DNA of 64,000 bases from the NCBI GenBank assembly GCA_026120035.1, contig JALRME010000045.1, positions 1-64,000 of the forward strand. Direction: 5' to 3'. Below the pieces are notes generated by a model. It made no database searches. It was not told where the DNA came from and saw nothing but the letters and a program-made list of their open reading frames with translations. This document shows positions 46,982-61,743 of the stretch, in pieces; position 1 is the first letter of the stretch; every line of letters starts with the position of its first letter. The stretch comes from Coleophoma eucalyptorum (Eukaryota > Ascomycota > Leotiomycetes > Helotiales > Dermateaceae). Both the position numbers and the translations under genes were made by a program.

Positions 46982-48187
46982 GGTGTACAACGGAGAAGAA
47001 AATTTGTCAGGCTTGATTCCAAAAGGTGCGAAGAGGAGTTTGTTGCCCTAAAAATTTGAACATGGTCCTTGGTATGACCTATAAGGACTTACCCCCCCCC
47101 CCCTGCAATGCAGCACTCTAGATTAGAATTTGGGATGACAAGAGAATAGATGCGTGAATCGAAGAACCCTATCTTCGGAGCTCGATCATAAATCTTCCTA
47201 TTATATGTGATAGTGCAGCCCCTTTTCTGCAAGAGCCAAGGGTCGGCTAAAACCGGTGCATGCATGCTGCATGCTGATTCTGTACTGTCCTCGCCGAATT
47301 CTTTCCCTAACAAATAATAAACCGCTTCCCCTCAAATCCTGTCTACCGTTCCCTGCACTTGATTATTTGTTTTTCTTACGGCGAGAAAGATGCCGATGAA
47401 AAAAGTACATAGACAACTTATGATGAAAGTCAACATCAGGAAACGGGTAACGGATTTAGATTTCTAACAGCAGGTGTTAATTTCAGAAAATGTGCAATGG
47501 TCACGGATGAGATGACATATGCCAATGGTGGAACTAATTTCGACGACAATTACTACCTTCAAAGCTAGTATATCTTCTTCACTGTCGGATCGATTTACAC
47601 TATCAATGGTAAGACTTCCGCCTCTAAGTAAGACAAAGAAAGCTTCTACCGGTCCGCATCCCCTAGAGATTGTTTCTTCATTGGCCTACTGCAAAATTGT
47701 TAACAGCGGTAATGACTTGCTTGAGTTTGGGATACGGTCGATCGGCAGCAATAGCAATTTGTTGATATCGTCTAAGCATTCGAACACATTTATTCTCCTC
47801 ATCCATCCAAGCAACGACTTGAAATGAGGAAGTTCGCTAAACGTGGCTGAGGTCTCCTCCAAGACTTGTCGAGTTCTATGTCTCATGGGTGTAGGACAGC
47901 GAGGTTATTTTGCAATGTGATATGGATGCCGACATAAATCCTCTTTTGTACAAAGAAGGGGCCAAGCTCACGTTCAAGTAACTAGACCAAGAAAGGAGAA
48001 CACAATGCGTCCTTGATATGCTCAAATTGACCATGTTCCTCTGTCCTAACTGGACTGGCAAGCTAACATTCGATTGTGCCGTGATAAATCAACTGGTCTA
48101 CCCTATGTACTCCAAATTTTTCTAATGTCCTTTGTTCCATGCATGATATCGTCATTTCCTTCCTTCAATTCTTTTCTTGAGAAGTAC
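46982..48187. other. Intergenic region with a possible gene relic
   Basis: 1.2 kb between the tyrosinase start and the spermidine synthase stop. It has a 12-bp C run at about 47094-47103 near the tyrosinase promoter. On the minus strand, 47550-47886 reads as protein-like sequence (FSELPHFKSLLGWMRRINVF, then past a TAG, GPVEAFFVLLRGGSLTIDSV), possibly a decayed gene or a missed intron. I do not recognise the family. Confidence 0.4.
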
Positions 48188-50114
<1,927 letters not shown>

Positions 50115-52148
50115 ATGGCCGATTTCGATTATATCACCATGGACGCGGCCACCGCCTCAACAACTGGCCCGCAACCTCCAAAGGATCTTAGCCACTTGTA
50201 CTCCCGTGTTACAAAGCAGCGTGTTCAGAGCAAGGTCAAGGACTTCTACAAGTACTTTATGATTCCAGGCATTGGAAACTTGGCCGGAGGTAAGTTAATA
50301 CAACCATCGAGGCACAACCTTTGACACTGCTACTTTGTCACGCCGTACTATTCCGAGCAGGAGAGCAAACTAACAGTACTAGGTTTACCTAATGCAGCTT
50401 ACTTCCCATATGAGACACTTGAGGCACAAATTGCGCGAGCAGATCGATTCACACCAAGTTCCGAAGAGTCTAGCGACGGCCAAATCAAGAAGGCATCAAC
50501 GAAGAAGCCTTCAGCATCGGCCGCGTCTGCACACATCACAGTGCCGCACACTTCGAACATAACTGATCCTCTGCATAAGATTGACCTGGCAACTGCCTTG
50601 CAATACGGAACCGCACAAGGTTATCCGCCACTTTACTCCTTCCTGCGACAATTCGCACGCGAAAACCTACACCCTAATATTCCATACTTGGGCGGTGCGG
50701 ATATCATTTTGACGAATGGCTCTACTGACGGGTTGGCGAAGTGCTTGGAATGTCTGAGCAATGTCTGGAGTGAAGAGAAAGACTGGATTCGCGAAAGAGA
50801 AGGCCTTCTGGTTGAGGAATTTGCATACATGAATGCTGTGCAAGGAGCTCGTCCTCGTAAGCTCTACCACAGCCAGTCTCCGAATGTTTCTAACTTGAAT
50901 TAGGTGGTCTCCAAGTCGTTCCGGTCAAGATAGATCTTGATGGAATGCTCACCACAGGCCCTGGTGGGCTGGAAGATGTCCTCGCTAACTGGGATGAATC
51001 CAAGGGAAAGCGACCTCACTTGATGTATACTGTCACGTAAGTACCTACACCTCATTCGTCTTGTCTAATACTGACATGATTTTAGCATGGGCCAAAACCC
51101 AACAAGTTCTCTGCTCCCGGTTCAACGCCGGAAGGAAATTTATGCACTCTGCAGCAAGTACGACGTGGTTATCATTGAGGATGACCCATATTGGTATCTT
51201 CAATTCCCATCAGCGGCTTCACATGAAGCAGCAGCTCGGGGACTTTCCGCTGCAAGAGTTCCTGAACCTTATGTCATGGAGAAGAAAACTGGGTTCGATT
51301 ACCTCGACTCTCTGGTTCCATCCTTCCTCAACTTTGATCCAGATGGACGTGTCCTCCGCTTAGATACTTTTTCGAAGACTGTTGCTCCTGGATGCCGTCT
51401 CGGCTGGATCACAGGTCAGCCAGCTATTATTGAAAGAATCCTTCGCATCACCGAGACCTCGACACAACAACCTTCAGGATTCGTCCAGTCCATGATTGCC
51501 GAGCTCGTGATGGGACCACAACCTCATGTTAGCACACCACCCAGAAACAAGGCTGAGGCCATGTCATTCAACGGCTGGCAGGTATCTGGATGGGTTCGTT
51601 GGCTTGAAGGTCTTCGCGGCGAGTACGAGCGCCGAATGACCAGGATGTGTACAGCATTGGAAGCTGGACGATTCTTGCTCAAGCAGCAAACACCCACGAA
51701 ACAGGCTGACAATGACTGGGCCGTTATCTCCAAGACTGAAATGTACGAATTTGATTGGCCACGCGCAGGCATGTTCGTCTGGGTCCACATGTTTTTCGAC
51801 ACCCACCCACTCTTCAACGAACTGGGCCGGGACGGCCCCTTGATCGCTCGCAATCTATGGGTCTTCCTTACCAGCAAACCCTATCTATGTCTCGTCACTC
51901 CAGGAGCCTCCTTCTCCCCCACACCTGAGATCGCGGCTGAGAAGGGCTGGCAATACTTCCGCATCTGCTTCGCAGCCGTTAATGATGAGACTGTTAGCAT
52001 GTACTCAGAGCGCTTTGCCCAAGCTGTGTCTGCGTTCTGGAAGATCAAGGACAAAAAGGAGTTTGATGCTATTGATCCTCCTGAAGCCTTGGATATCGAG
52101 AATCTTGAGGGCGATATTGCGGATTTGGGATTCGGGTGGTCTTGTTAG
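50115..52148 (+). CDS. PLP-dependent aminotransferase, aromatic (ARO8-like)
   Basis: A fold-type I aminotransferase of 614 aa in four exons (50115-50289, 50383-50856, 50904-51036, 51086-52148). Relatives of the ARO8/alpha-aminoadipate group transfer amino groups between aromatic amino acids (or 2-aminoadipate, kynurenine) and 2-oxo acids in the cytosol. Visible landmarks are NGSTDGLAKCLE in the cofactor phosphate region, VVIIEDDPYWYLQFP with the Asp that contacts the pyridine nitrogen, and LDTFSKTVAPGCRLGWITGQ with the Schiff-base lysine near residue 358. The junction giving YTVTMGQNPTS marks the conserved Asn-Pro. The protein is longer than yeast Aro8 (about 500 aa) through a low-complexity insert (KKASTKKPSASAASAH) and a C-terminal extension. 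Substrate preference is not resolved from sequence. Confidence 0.9.
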
Positions 52149-53151
52149 GTTCTTAGACTTATGATTTGACGATAACGCATGGCTTTTTATTGATTATTTT
52201 CTGTAGCGAGGAAAGAGTTGTCCAAGAAAGCAAGATGGAGAGGTCTTCTTGCCAATGTATACAGCATGTTGACATGCATAAATACGGGCGAAATATTGCT
52301 ATACACGTAAGAGATTGAGATTTCATAGTGACGAAGCTTGACTTGCAAAGACAGAAACAGAACGCGTAAGATTGTCTACACGGTTGAATAGACTAGAATT
52401 CGCAGAGTTCACAAGTTAAATCCTCAGTCAAAGATGTTTCCTCATGTCCTAAAATAAAATGATATTCCCAACCGCCACAGCTCTCATTCGAGATAGACAG
52501 TACGAGCAAGGCCCTTGTTCTGCTCATCTTGATCTAAGCACATTGCTGAGTGCTACATTCAGGTTAGAAAGAGGCTTGCTAAACTTTCAATATTTTCCTT
52601 GCTCAAGGTTTACTCTAAAAACGACTAGACCAAATGAAACTCAGTACACGAACATTTCGGATCTCAATTTACTGTCTAGCTCATAGCCCTACGAATATTC
52701 TTGCTCAATGCTTCTATCAAAAATTGGCGAGCAATCTATGAATTTACCTCACCTTAACTATTAAATGAAATTCTTTATGACGGTGGTGCATGGTAGGGAG
52801 GATGCGAAGTATTTCACGTGACTAATAATTATACAGTATTTATTCAACTCGCCCGACTCGGGTATTCGGAAGATATGCAATGCCGTAGCGCCCAATTGGA
52901 AGCAGTATAAGATGAATGTACAATTATGCTCCGCTGTTGATCGCTTGTTTTGGCACTGGATTACAAACCTCTCAATATGGAGGAGCGAGGGACATGAACT
53001 TGAGAAGGGGTTTGAATATATATTCTTATCAGTGCTGTCTCTTCTATTATCTTTAACATTTACAAACTTCAATAATATTGTTCATTTGCTCCTTTCAATT
53101 TTTGCAATATACTTCTCTCAAAGGTGATTACAGTATCATTCTCCTTTCGCT
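52149..53151. other. Intergenic region, aminotransferase to NmrA-like gene
   Basis: 1 kb, AT-rich in its second half. Only short chance frames are present. The last 150 bp are the leader of the NmrA-like gene. Confidence 0.5.
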
Positions 53152-54420
53152 ATGTCTTCTCCAAAAAAAGTCCTCGTCGTTTTCGGGGCAACTGGAAACC
53201 AAGGCGGCTCAGTAATCAGTTCAATCTTGAGCGACCCTATCGCATCTGCCCAGTTTCATATTCGTGGTATCACTCGAGATATAACCAAACCTACAGCCTT
53301 GGCTCTGGCCAATATAGGTGTAGAAACTGTGCAAGTAAGTGAATCACCGTCACCATGTTCGCTTACTTCTCCTTCCTTCCTGTCACTTCCTACTACAAGA
53401 ATCCATCCCTGTGAAGCTGGACCAAGAGGGCTAATTGCTTAATAAGGCTGATCTCCAAGATAAAGACTCGCTTCGAAAGGCTTTGGATAATGCTTATGCT
53501 GTCTTTGCTGTAACAAATTTTTGGGAACATCTTAATGTTACCCTTGAGGTTCAGCAGGGGAAAAATATTGCCGATGTTGCAAAGGTTTGGGCAATTGCTC
53601 TCGATCACATGGGGTTTGGCACTAATTGTTGTCCAACCAGGAACTCAACATTGAGCATCTCATCTGGAGCGGCTTGCCACACGTTGCCAAGAGTATTTCT
53701 CCCGCAATATCTTGCTAAAAAGGCAAATTTAATTAATCGTTTGGATAGTATCGAACAGCAAATTTAGCAAAGTCTACCACTTCGATGGTAAAGCCGAGAT
53801 CACTGATTACATTCGTACGCTTTCTATTCCTCACACTATCGTCCACCTCGGGATCTTTACCAGCTTCCCACTTGAGAATCTCATTCCGATCAGCACGTCT
53901 CCTCCCAAATACAAGCTCTCATTTCCAATCCCAACTACGGCTTCTTTCCCTCTAATCGATGTTCGAGCGGACACGGGAAAGTACGTCAAAGCTATCCTAC
54001 TCAAACCTTCTCAGACCCTCGGTAAGACCATTAACTTTGCAGAGAATTGGTATACCATGGACAAGATGGTTGCGGTCTTGAAAGAATTAGGATTGGATGT
54101 TCTGTATGAGGAAGTCGATGATCTGACATTCCGCAAGGCTTTGGAGGCCAGGGGATTACCTGCATTCATTGCTGAGGACGTGTCTCAGAACTGCATGTTT
54201 GTGAATGAGTTTGGGTATTTTGGTGGTGAGGGCTTGGAGGCTGGTCATCAGGTTCGTATATTTCTTTTGCTTATTTCATTTACTATCCCCTTCCTTCTTC
54301 ACTTTGCAAAGCCCACTGGCCCTTGCTGACTAGGTTTGAATACAGCTTGTCAAAGAACCTTTAGTGGATTTGAAGACCTCTGTAGCGAACAGTATCCTCT
54401 TCAAGAAACTTGCCAAGTGA
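53152..54420 (+). CDS. NmrA-like NAD(P)-binding protein
   Basis: An atypical short-chain dehydrogenase of the NmrA/HSCARG family, which senses NAD(P) state or acts as a reductase in secondary pathways. Five exons (53152-53334, 53447-53584, 53641-53692, 53749-54251, 54346-54420) join to 316 aa, normal for the family. The Rossmann motif is VLVVFGATGNQGGSVISSIL near the N-terminus. Next come ITRDITKPTALALANIGVET, DAYAVFAVTNFWEH-type sequence (here NAYAVFAVTNFWEH), LIWSGLPHVAK, and SKVYHFDGKAEITDYIR with the usual Tyr/Lys region. Two introns have weak donors (GTTTGG at 53585, GTTCGT at 54252). The acceptor at 53748 was chosen because it alone restores the family sequence (KFSKVYHFDG). A 52-bp exon and several in-frame stops in the introns would break naive gene calls. 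Confidence 0.85.
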
Positions 54421-55443
54421 TCACGTTGTGGCCATTTTACAAGGGGTTGGTTTGGGAGATGTTGGCGGGTCGTTATTGACAGTCTGTCAGCCCAGTCACT
54501 CAACCAATACGCTGTCGCGCATGAGAAATCAGGCATAAGGGAAAGAGAAGAGCAGTTAGATAACAATTGATAGCGACTGCCTGTGTAGAATCGCATTCAT
54601 AGACCACAAAATTTTGGTGTTGTCACGATGCCATCATTACCCGGTTTTGGGTGGTCGAGTGAACATGGGTGGCTCGGTGGGTAGTCGTGATCTTCACCAC
54701 AGGCTATTAACGAGCTTCAGGGGCGTCGCTAACGGGGTCTTATGCAGTCCTTCGCACCACCACATAATCCAGTCGCGTATGATGTCAGCGAAGAGATTTA
54801 TGCTGCAGCAGCAATGCCGATGCCATTGACATGTCAAGCCCCTGTCAGTAACACCGCCTCTGCAGACATATTCCATGTGGCCCCCGGTCACACAAGATAC
54901 AGTAGTAGGTACATTCCCAGCCCCCAGCTGTCCGCTTTCGTCTGCAGGAGATTGTTTCCTCGCTTGACAGCTTACTTTAGACTTGAATGCCAACAACTCC
55001 CACTCAGGAAAATGCACGAACCACTTTTTTTTAAGAGAGTGACACCCGTTGCTTTCTAGGATTGGACGATGGGGTGCTGTCGAGTTCCTATTAAAAGAAG
55101 AAATTTAAGTGGGAATGGTAGATCAGAAAGTGGTGTCCACACGGAATCTGTAGCCGAGGCTGCGATGGTTGCCCTGTGGCTGGCTCAGTGGCTCGCAGGC
55201 GCCACAAGAAGGTAACAAGCTTTCCATTTCTGAGTGACCTTCCTTCTCGACGAACCATCATCCACTTTCACGACACTTCACATCACAACACCAACTGGAA
55301 TGGAGTGCAGAGAGCGCGCTGCCCCGACGACCTCCGCTGTATGAGATCCCACTGTCGCTGATGTTGGCCGTGACCTTGATGATCCATCCCACGGCTCCCT
55401 TTAGCTTGCCGCAGTTTGGCCCCGCGTCCCGTGCAGAGACACC
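54421..55443. other. Intergenic region before the histidine kinase
   Basis: 1 kb with short chance frames on both strands only. The last 200 bp or so are the presumed promoter and leader of the histidine kinase gene. Confidence 0.5.
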
Positions 55444-58400
55444 ATGGACGACGAGGCAGACCTCGATCAGCCTCCTTCGAAGAGAGTCAGACGCTCAGAA
55501 GTCGAGGATGGTCGGGAGAGGTCTTTCTCAGAGTCAGTTGGCCCGCCTGACCCCCCCAGCGAAGATTCCAAAGAGACGAGGAGACGCCTAACCTTCTATG
55601 AGCCCCTTCCATCCCTACCCGAGAAGCCGCAATCTGGCAGTGGGTATGGTCAGTATTTTACTCCTCCGGAGTCACTACGGGACATTGGGATCACGGAACT
55701 GTTAGACCGGGACTGTAGACCTACCTTTGTTCTTGATCTCCAATCCGAGAGTATCAAGGGCCAGTTCAACCTAGTTTTTTGCAATCGGTCCTTTCGCTTC
55801 TTCGACGATCTCCGGAATGCAGTTCTTCAACCTCAAAATGTGTCGCCTTTGGCACCGCCAGCTGATGCAGCCACGATGGATTTCCGGGAGTGGGCTATGA
55901 GTATTATCGATCCAGATGAATTCGATGGATATTTGCCTGGTCATACGTTCCATGACCTGTATTGGACTTGCGCGACGTTAAGAAGCCGATGGAGAATTGT
56001 TAGTGCAAGTCATGTGCCCAATCGCGGCCAAGCTCAAGTCACACCCAGATCTGCCCGTCCCAGGGGAGATTCTGTTCCAAAATCAGGTTCTCCTCCTATG
56101 GTTCCTGTAGACTTAGGTAACGCTTCCAAGCATGCCATACTTTCGGATAAGGAATTCTGGGAACAAATCGCTGCTAGCGAGGCCAAGTTCAAGGTTTTGA
56201 CTGAATTGAATCCCGTTGGCATGTACTATCTAACACCGGCTGGCAATATTGTCTATGCGAATGATATGTGTATGTTCATCATAAGGACGAGCCGTTTCAT
56301 AGCCACCAGTTAACCTGCATTACAGGGTATCAAATTACAGGTCATCCCAGAGGACTCGAGGGAGAAATGTCAGTATTCATCACTTGGTTGAGTTTTGGAT
56401 GGCATTATTGACTCAGGCCAGGTCTTTTATGAATGTGATATCAGAAAAGGATCATCCCAAGGTTACCGAAGAATGGCAAATGTATGTCTTGTACTCATCT
56501 TCGGTATTCTAGACTAAGTCGATTCAAGTTTAACAACAGAAAAAGGAAGAAGGGTTTTCCCACTCCGCCTCCGGAGTCCTTTTATTGACCCAAATAATGG
56601 TGAAAAGAGACAGAAATGGATTTTAGCCTCTTGCGACCAAGAATTCGAGGAGGATGGTGTCACATTAAAGAGTATAATGGGTTGCATGTAAGAAGAGTAA
56701 TTTTACTGAGTCTGAGGCCATTACGCTGACCTTAATAGAACCGATATCAGTAGAGAAAAGCATGCAGAGGCCGATGCCCTAGAACGCGCCAGCCTGTCGG
56801 ATGAACTTGCGCAGAGAACTGAAGAAGCTGCACTTCACCAGAAAAACTTCCAACAGATGGCAGAACTTGCCCCTTCGGGTATGTTCTAATAATGAATATG
56901 TCATGGCTATGATTAACTTGTGTCTAGGAATGTTTACGTTTGATGCGGAAGGAACAATAACATGGGCCAACTCTCAGTGTATGTTTTAAGCCTCCTGATA
57001 ATAATAGCGTTACTAACAAACCAGGGTACAAAATGACAGGTGATGCTCGAGCTCTAGAAGAACACTATCCCATGTCTTTTTTGAATTTTGTTCATGAAGA
57101 TGATCATAAGAGCTTCCAGAACCAGTGGGAGAAACTAACCGTCTTGAAGCAAGAAGTGCGCCTAGAGATGCGATTCAATAAGCCGTGGGTTAGAACTAGC
57201 GAAGATAACGAACAGATACTAGAGATGAGATGGATTTTGCTCCTAGCGCTGCCACAGCTGGACGAGAAAGGCGAACTTACGAGAGTGTTTGGCTGTACTA
57301 CAGATATCAGCTACTTCAAATGGGCCGAATCAGTACAGTTTCAACATAGACTAGAAGCCGAGGAGTCAAGGCGCCAGCAGGAAAGCTTCATAGACATGAC
57401 TTCGTAAGTCTCCCGACATCTGTTCGATTAGCACGGCTGATTATTATGGTTGGTCAGACATGAAATGCGGAATCCTCTCTCAGCAATCCTTCAGGTAAGC
57501 CGAACCAGATAGACTTTAAAAACTGCCTTCTGAGGCCTACGCCTCCAGTCTTCTCGCTTTTTGCTTCTCTCTCCGGGTTGGACATTCATTTAACAGCTTA
57601 AACAGTGTGCCGATGGCATTGTAGACTCATTAATCGAGTACAAAACTGAGCAGGCCGAGGGACAGACTCTTAGCCAAGGAATTGTCGACAGCAACCTCGA
57701 TGCCGCTCAAACAATTGTTCTCTGTGCTCAACATCAAAAACGAATCATCGACGATGTTCTAACGCTCTCCAAGCTGAATTCTACCGTACTACATATCTCT
57801 CCTATACAGGTGCACGTGGAGTCCACAGTGCGGCGAACCCTCAAGATGTTCGAAGGAGAAGTGAAGGCGCACCAGATTCAAATGAAATTCAATGTCGAGC
57901 CTTCATATCTTGAAAACAAAGTAGATTGGGTGCTTTGCGATCCTGTGCGGCTTACGCAAATATTCATCAACCTGTTAACAAATGTAAGTTTCAATTGTAT
58001 TATCTTATACCCGCGAGGGTTTGTTCTAAGCTTTCCTCGATGCTGTGCTATCGAAAAGGTTGAAGTACTGAACGAAGCTACTATATTTTTGTAGAAAGCT
58101 TGTGTAGGAATCAACCTCAGACTTTGTGACTATACGGCAGCTGAGCTGGCGATATTCGATATTCGCCGTAATCTTGAAAGTAAGCAAACTGACGAATACA
58201 GGCCATCAAGTTCACTCGGTCTGAAGAACGCAGAGAGATTGCAGTTAGCATTGGCTCGTCTACGACAAAGCCTCCAAAATGTTTTGGGACTTGTGTCAAG
58301 TGGTTCCCGTCTAAAGACTGTCACGCAATACGAGACCTGACCTTAGAGCCTGAATGGGGCGATGGTGATCCAATCTATTTATACTTTGCTGTTCATGATA

Positions 58401-59394
58401 CAGGCAGGGGTCTTAGTGAAGATGAGATGAACCGCCTGTTCCAACGCTTCACCCAGGCCTCCCCAGATACACATGTAAGTATATTCTTACAGCCCTTGAT
58501 TTAATTATAATTTTGGCCTCATGCTGAGTCGACATAGGTACAATATGGCGGATCTGGACTCGGTCTTTACATCTCAAGAGAGTTAACGGAGCTCCAAGGA
58601 GGTGAGATTGGAGTAGCGTCTGATCATGGCGCTGGTAGTAAGTATTTTCTCTTTCGCCAGATCCAGTGGGATCAAGACCAGGTTGAATGTGCTCTGTTCA
58701 GCTTGTCTTTGAAAACCTCCAGAGGGGGACATCTGGGATGAACCTAACACTAACTCATAACACCTTAGGCACATTCGCATTTTACATCAAGGCACGGAAA
58801 TCTGATCCCCAACCACAAATAGAATCTTCGCGGACATTCGCGAAGGACGATTCTCCGACTCCATGGACCAAGCTCACTGATCTTACTATTGCTCCAGCGT
58901 CTGCTCACAGGAAGCTTTCCGTTGATAAGCATCCAAATCGCAAGCGGCATGACTATCACGTCCTTCTTGTCGAGGACAATTTAATTATTCAAAAAGTGAC
59001 TTCTAATCAACTTCGCAATTCCGGTTGTACAGTACATGTGGCTGGTCACGGTGAAGATGCACTTTCTTTCCTTCAACGTACTGCCTTATGGAACAATGAA
59101 TTGTTAATGACAGACGGAAATACTGTGGAAACTACACAGGGTCTGAGACTAGACGTTGTCTTAATGGATCTTGAGATGCCCGTACTGGACGGTCTTGCGG
59201 CTACGAAACGCATCCGCGCTCTTGAAGCTGATGGGGAAATGAAAGGTCATGTCCCAATCATTGCTGTCACGGCCAATACTCGAGGGGCACAGATGGACCA
59301 GGCTCTTGCGGCTGGCATGGACGATATTGTCCCGAAGCCATTTCAGATCTCTGAGCTGATGAATATGATTGCGAGATTGTTAGATCCGAGATGA
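55444..59394 (+). CDS. PAS-domain hybrid histidine kinase
   Basis: A cytosolic sensor kinase feeding a fungal multistep phosphorelay. Twelve exons (55444-56269, 56326-56368, 56422-56481, 56529-56687, 56739-56878, 56928-56978, 57025-57403, 57458-57494, 57597-57983, 58202-58474, 58538-58637, 58769-59394) join in frame to 1026 aa. The N-terminus is charged and disordered, with PSKRVRRS as a possible nuclear signal. A PAS-like part lies at about 85-190; two further PAS domains start near 250 ([20 protein letters not shown]) and 405 ([20 protein letters not shown]), linked by a coiled coil. The H-box [16 protein letters not shown] has the phospho-accepting His554, N-box FINLLTNAIKFT, G1 DTGRGL, and G2 [11 protein letters not shown]. 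The receiver starts [12 protein letters not shown] with Asp952 in [13 protein letters not shown] and Lys in VPKPF. There are no membrane segments. The signal is unknown, and I cannot place it in a numbered fungal HK class with certainty. Confidence 0.92.
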
Positions 59395-60959
59395 TATTAT
59401 TGTCTTTTCTATTAGCGGAGACTTATATGGGATGTTGCCTTGATTTGATACCCCTTTGCTACTGGCTTCTTTCTTGGAAGTGATTTCATTTCTAGAGAGG
59501 AGGATGGTTGCTATTATTGGTATGCATGGAACGGATTGGAGTCGGTTGGGTGCATTTGATTGGGAGCGGATGTGTTAAAAACCCCGCGAAACTTTCTTCT
59601 ATTATAAAAAGTATTCTTTTCTTTGGGCTATTGCACTGTAGCTTTTGAATTATCGAGAGTGACTTCTGGCGTCGCCAGCGATGGATCGAGCGCGCGAAGA
59701 CATCTTTAGCATTGTAGCATTTTAGCATTATTAGAGGTGGCTGATCAATTATTGATACATCACTTATTTATCTTCTTAGGCTATACTTCCTCTTTTCACT
59801 TCTATGAATTTCTCGCATTGAAAGTCACAGCAGATATGTACGCGGCGGATAGAAAGGCCTTGAAATCAGATTGAACTATGCTTTTGCTGGGTATCAGGTG
59901 CCAAGCCCCTGGGTTCGATCTCGAATTTTGACTTGCCTATGGACTTGCTGAATATCAATGCCTCCTGGGCGCTTCTTTTCTTGCTTCAGCTGAGGTAAGG
60001 GGTTCTCCTCCCCCTCGTCAGCCTCAATCTCCCCAATCATCATCTCACGACCTCTCCAGCTTACCTATATCAACTTGCCCAAACTCGCACCCAACCGTCA
60101 GAAACCCCGTCCAAAGAAATTGAAAGTGAACTTTGCCTGCGGATTAGAGATTGTATTTTTTTCATCGGGTGTTTCTTTTCGGAATCAGGGGTTCAATGAT
60201 TTCTTCAGAGGGATTTGGGAAAGGTTTGAGCGAAGTGCAGGGCTGTTTCTTGTTTACTTTTTTTGCTAAGGGAGCAAATGTAGAATACCCTTACCTGCGG
60301 CAGAAAACTTACTATGGCGTTGAGTCTTAAGCCGGTAGAAGAGCCCTAAGCCGCAACAGATTTGACATGTGTTTGTGATTATTCTAAATTGTGGGGGGAC
60401 GGAAAAGGCCATTCGGATCAGTGCTGATAGCAGTGTTTTCATTAAGGTATGTTTAATGTACTATTGATTTAAGTATATACAATTAAGGCTTTGTTGGTCT
60501 TGAACCATGAAAAGCTTGAGTGATGCCGCTGACGTTCTATCAGAAATCTCGGGCTTCTTGCAGTGAGACCCGGCCGCCGGCTTGTCTCTTGTCACAGGGG
60601 TAAGCTTGTGATGATGTTTCTCCAGCTGGAAGGCTCAGAAGGTAGTGTTCACTTCGCAACACTTTTATGTAAACAATATTTGGGCTCCTGGTTTATTCTG
60701 CTGATCTTGGCCTGTGAAAACCAACAATTTTCTGGATTTCGACCCTTCACTCTCTAGTCGTCTTGGAGATGGCGAAAAAGCCTGGCGTCTGAGATTGTTG
60801 ATGGGAATCGAGGCTGGAGCTCTCGACTTCATCTTTTGATACCAGGCGGAACTGCAATTAAATGCAGTACCTCTACCTAGGATTCCTGGCCTAGAATGGT
60901 CCAATTGTATGTTGACTTTTTTTTTTTTTTGGAAATCGTTCTTACGGTTCTCAAGCTTC
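59395..60959. other. Convergent intergenic region
   Basis: 1.6 kb between the 3' ends of the kinase and the RRM-like gene. It has T-rich and A-rich runs (for example a 14-bp T run near 60920) and no supportable gene or RNA. Confidence 0.5.
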
Positions 60960-61743
60960 TCATGCCCTCGCCTCGCCCTCTCCCGAAACTTCTCTTTTTC
61001 TCTGTCCACTTTCCCAAAGTTCTTTCAAGTTGATCTTGCTCTGTGCTTGCTTTTCAGCCATTTCACTTCTCTGGATCCGCCAGGGCTTGTGCGTGATGCC
61101 ATCCTCGTTCACTAGATTATCCATTCGCTCTCTATCAGAGTCCCAATCCTGCATGCCTGCGCTCCGAAGACTCTTCTGCATCTGCTGCTTCAGCGCAGCC
61201 GCAAACGCATTTTGTTTTGGCGACAATGGTTTCCATGGTCCACCGAGTCTGTTGGTGATTGGAGATGCGAGCTTTTCCGCATGTGGGTATTTGGATGAGG
61301 AGCAATCTAGTTGAAAGACGTGCTCTATCTCGGACGGGTTCTCGCTACCTTCGTCGCCGGTTTCCGAACGAACAGAAGATTCGTCTAGAACTGGCTGAGA
61401 AGCTGCATCAGCGTTGCCGGTCGCATCTGTGTTTGTGGTAACCAGGCGATAGCGGATAGGACTTGATTCTCGAAGGCTTCGTGCAGCAGCCTCGGTTTGG
61501 AATATCGAGATGAAGGCATTCGGGATTTTGTTTGCATCGTCATACTACATTGGATGAGCAAATAGTTTCACTGGTGAGATATCGCATCTTGCTACATACC
61601 TGGAGTGATTGGAACATCTCCACAGCGCCGAACTTTTCAATGACACGGAGGACTTCTCGACGTTCTGCAAAGGTTCTTGCTGTCGGGTACATTTTTATAT
61701 GAACCGTTCGAGCTGCGAGAGCTCGGAAACCAGGAGATTGCAT
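60960..61743 (-). CDS. Small protein with an RRM-like N-terminus, function unknown
   Basis: Two exons (61743-61600 and 61544-60960) join in phase 0 to 242 aa. Residues 10-75 or so (ARTVHIKMYPTARTFAERRE, then VIEKFGAVEMFQSLQ|YDDANK and NAFISIFQTEAAARSL) read like the beta-alpha-beta-beta-alpha-beta order of an RNA-recognition motif, although RNP1 is weak. The early Arg/Ala-rich part (FRALAARTVHIK) may be a mitochondrial presequence. The middle is acidic and Ser-rich. The C-terminal third (SPKQNAFAAALKQQMQKSLR; DGITHKPWRIQRSEMAEKQ) is basic and helical and looks conserved. Proteins of this layout are annotated as hypothetical in ascomycetes. A role in mitochondrial RNA or ribosome biology is a guess from composition only. 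Confidence 0.7.

Noticed and set aside
59900..59925. GGGTTCGATCTCG resembling a tRNA B box
   Set aside because: The upstream sequence does not fold as a tRNA and lacks an A box.
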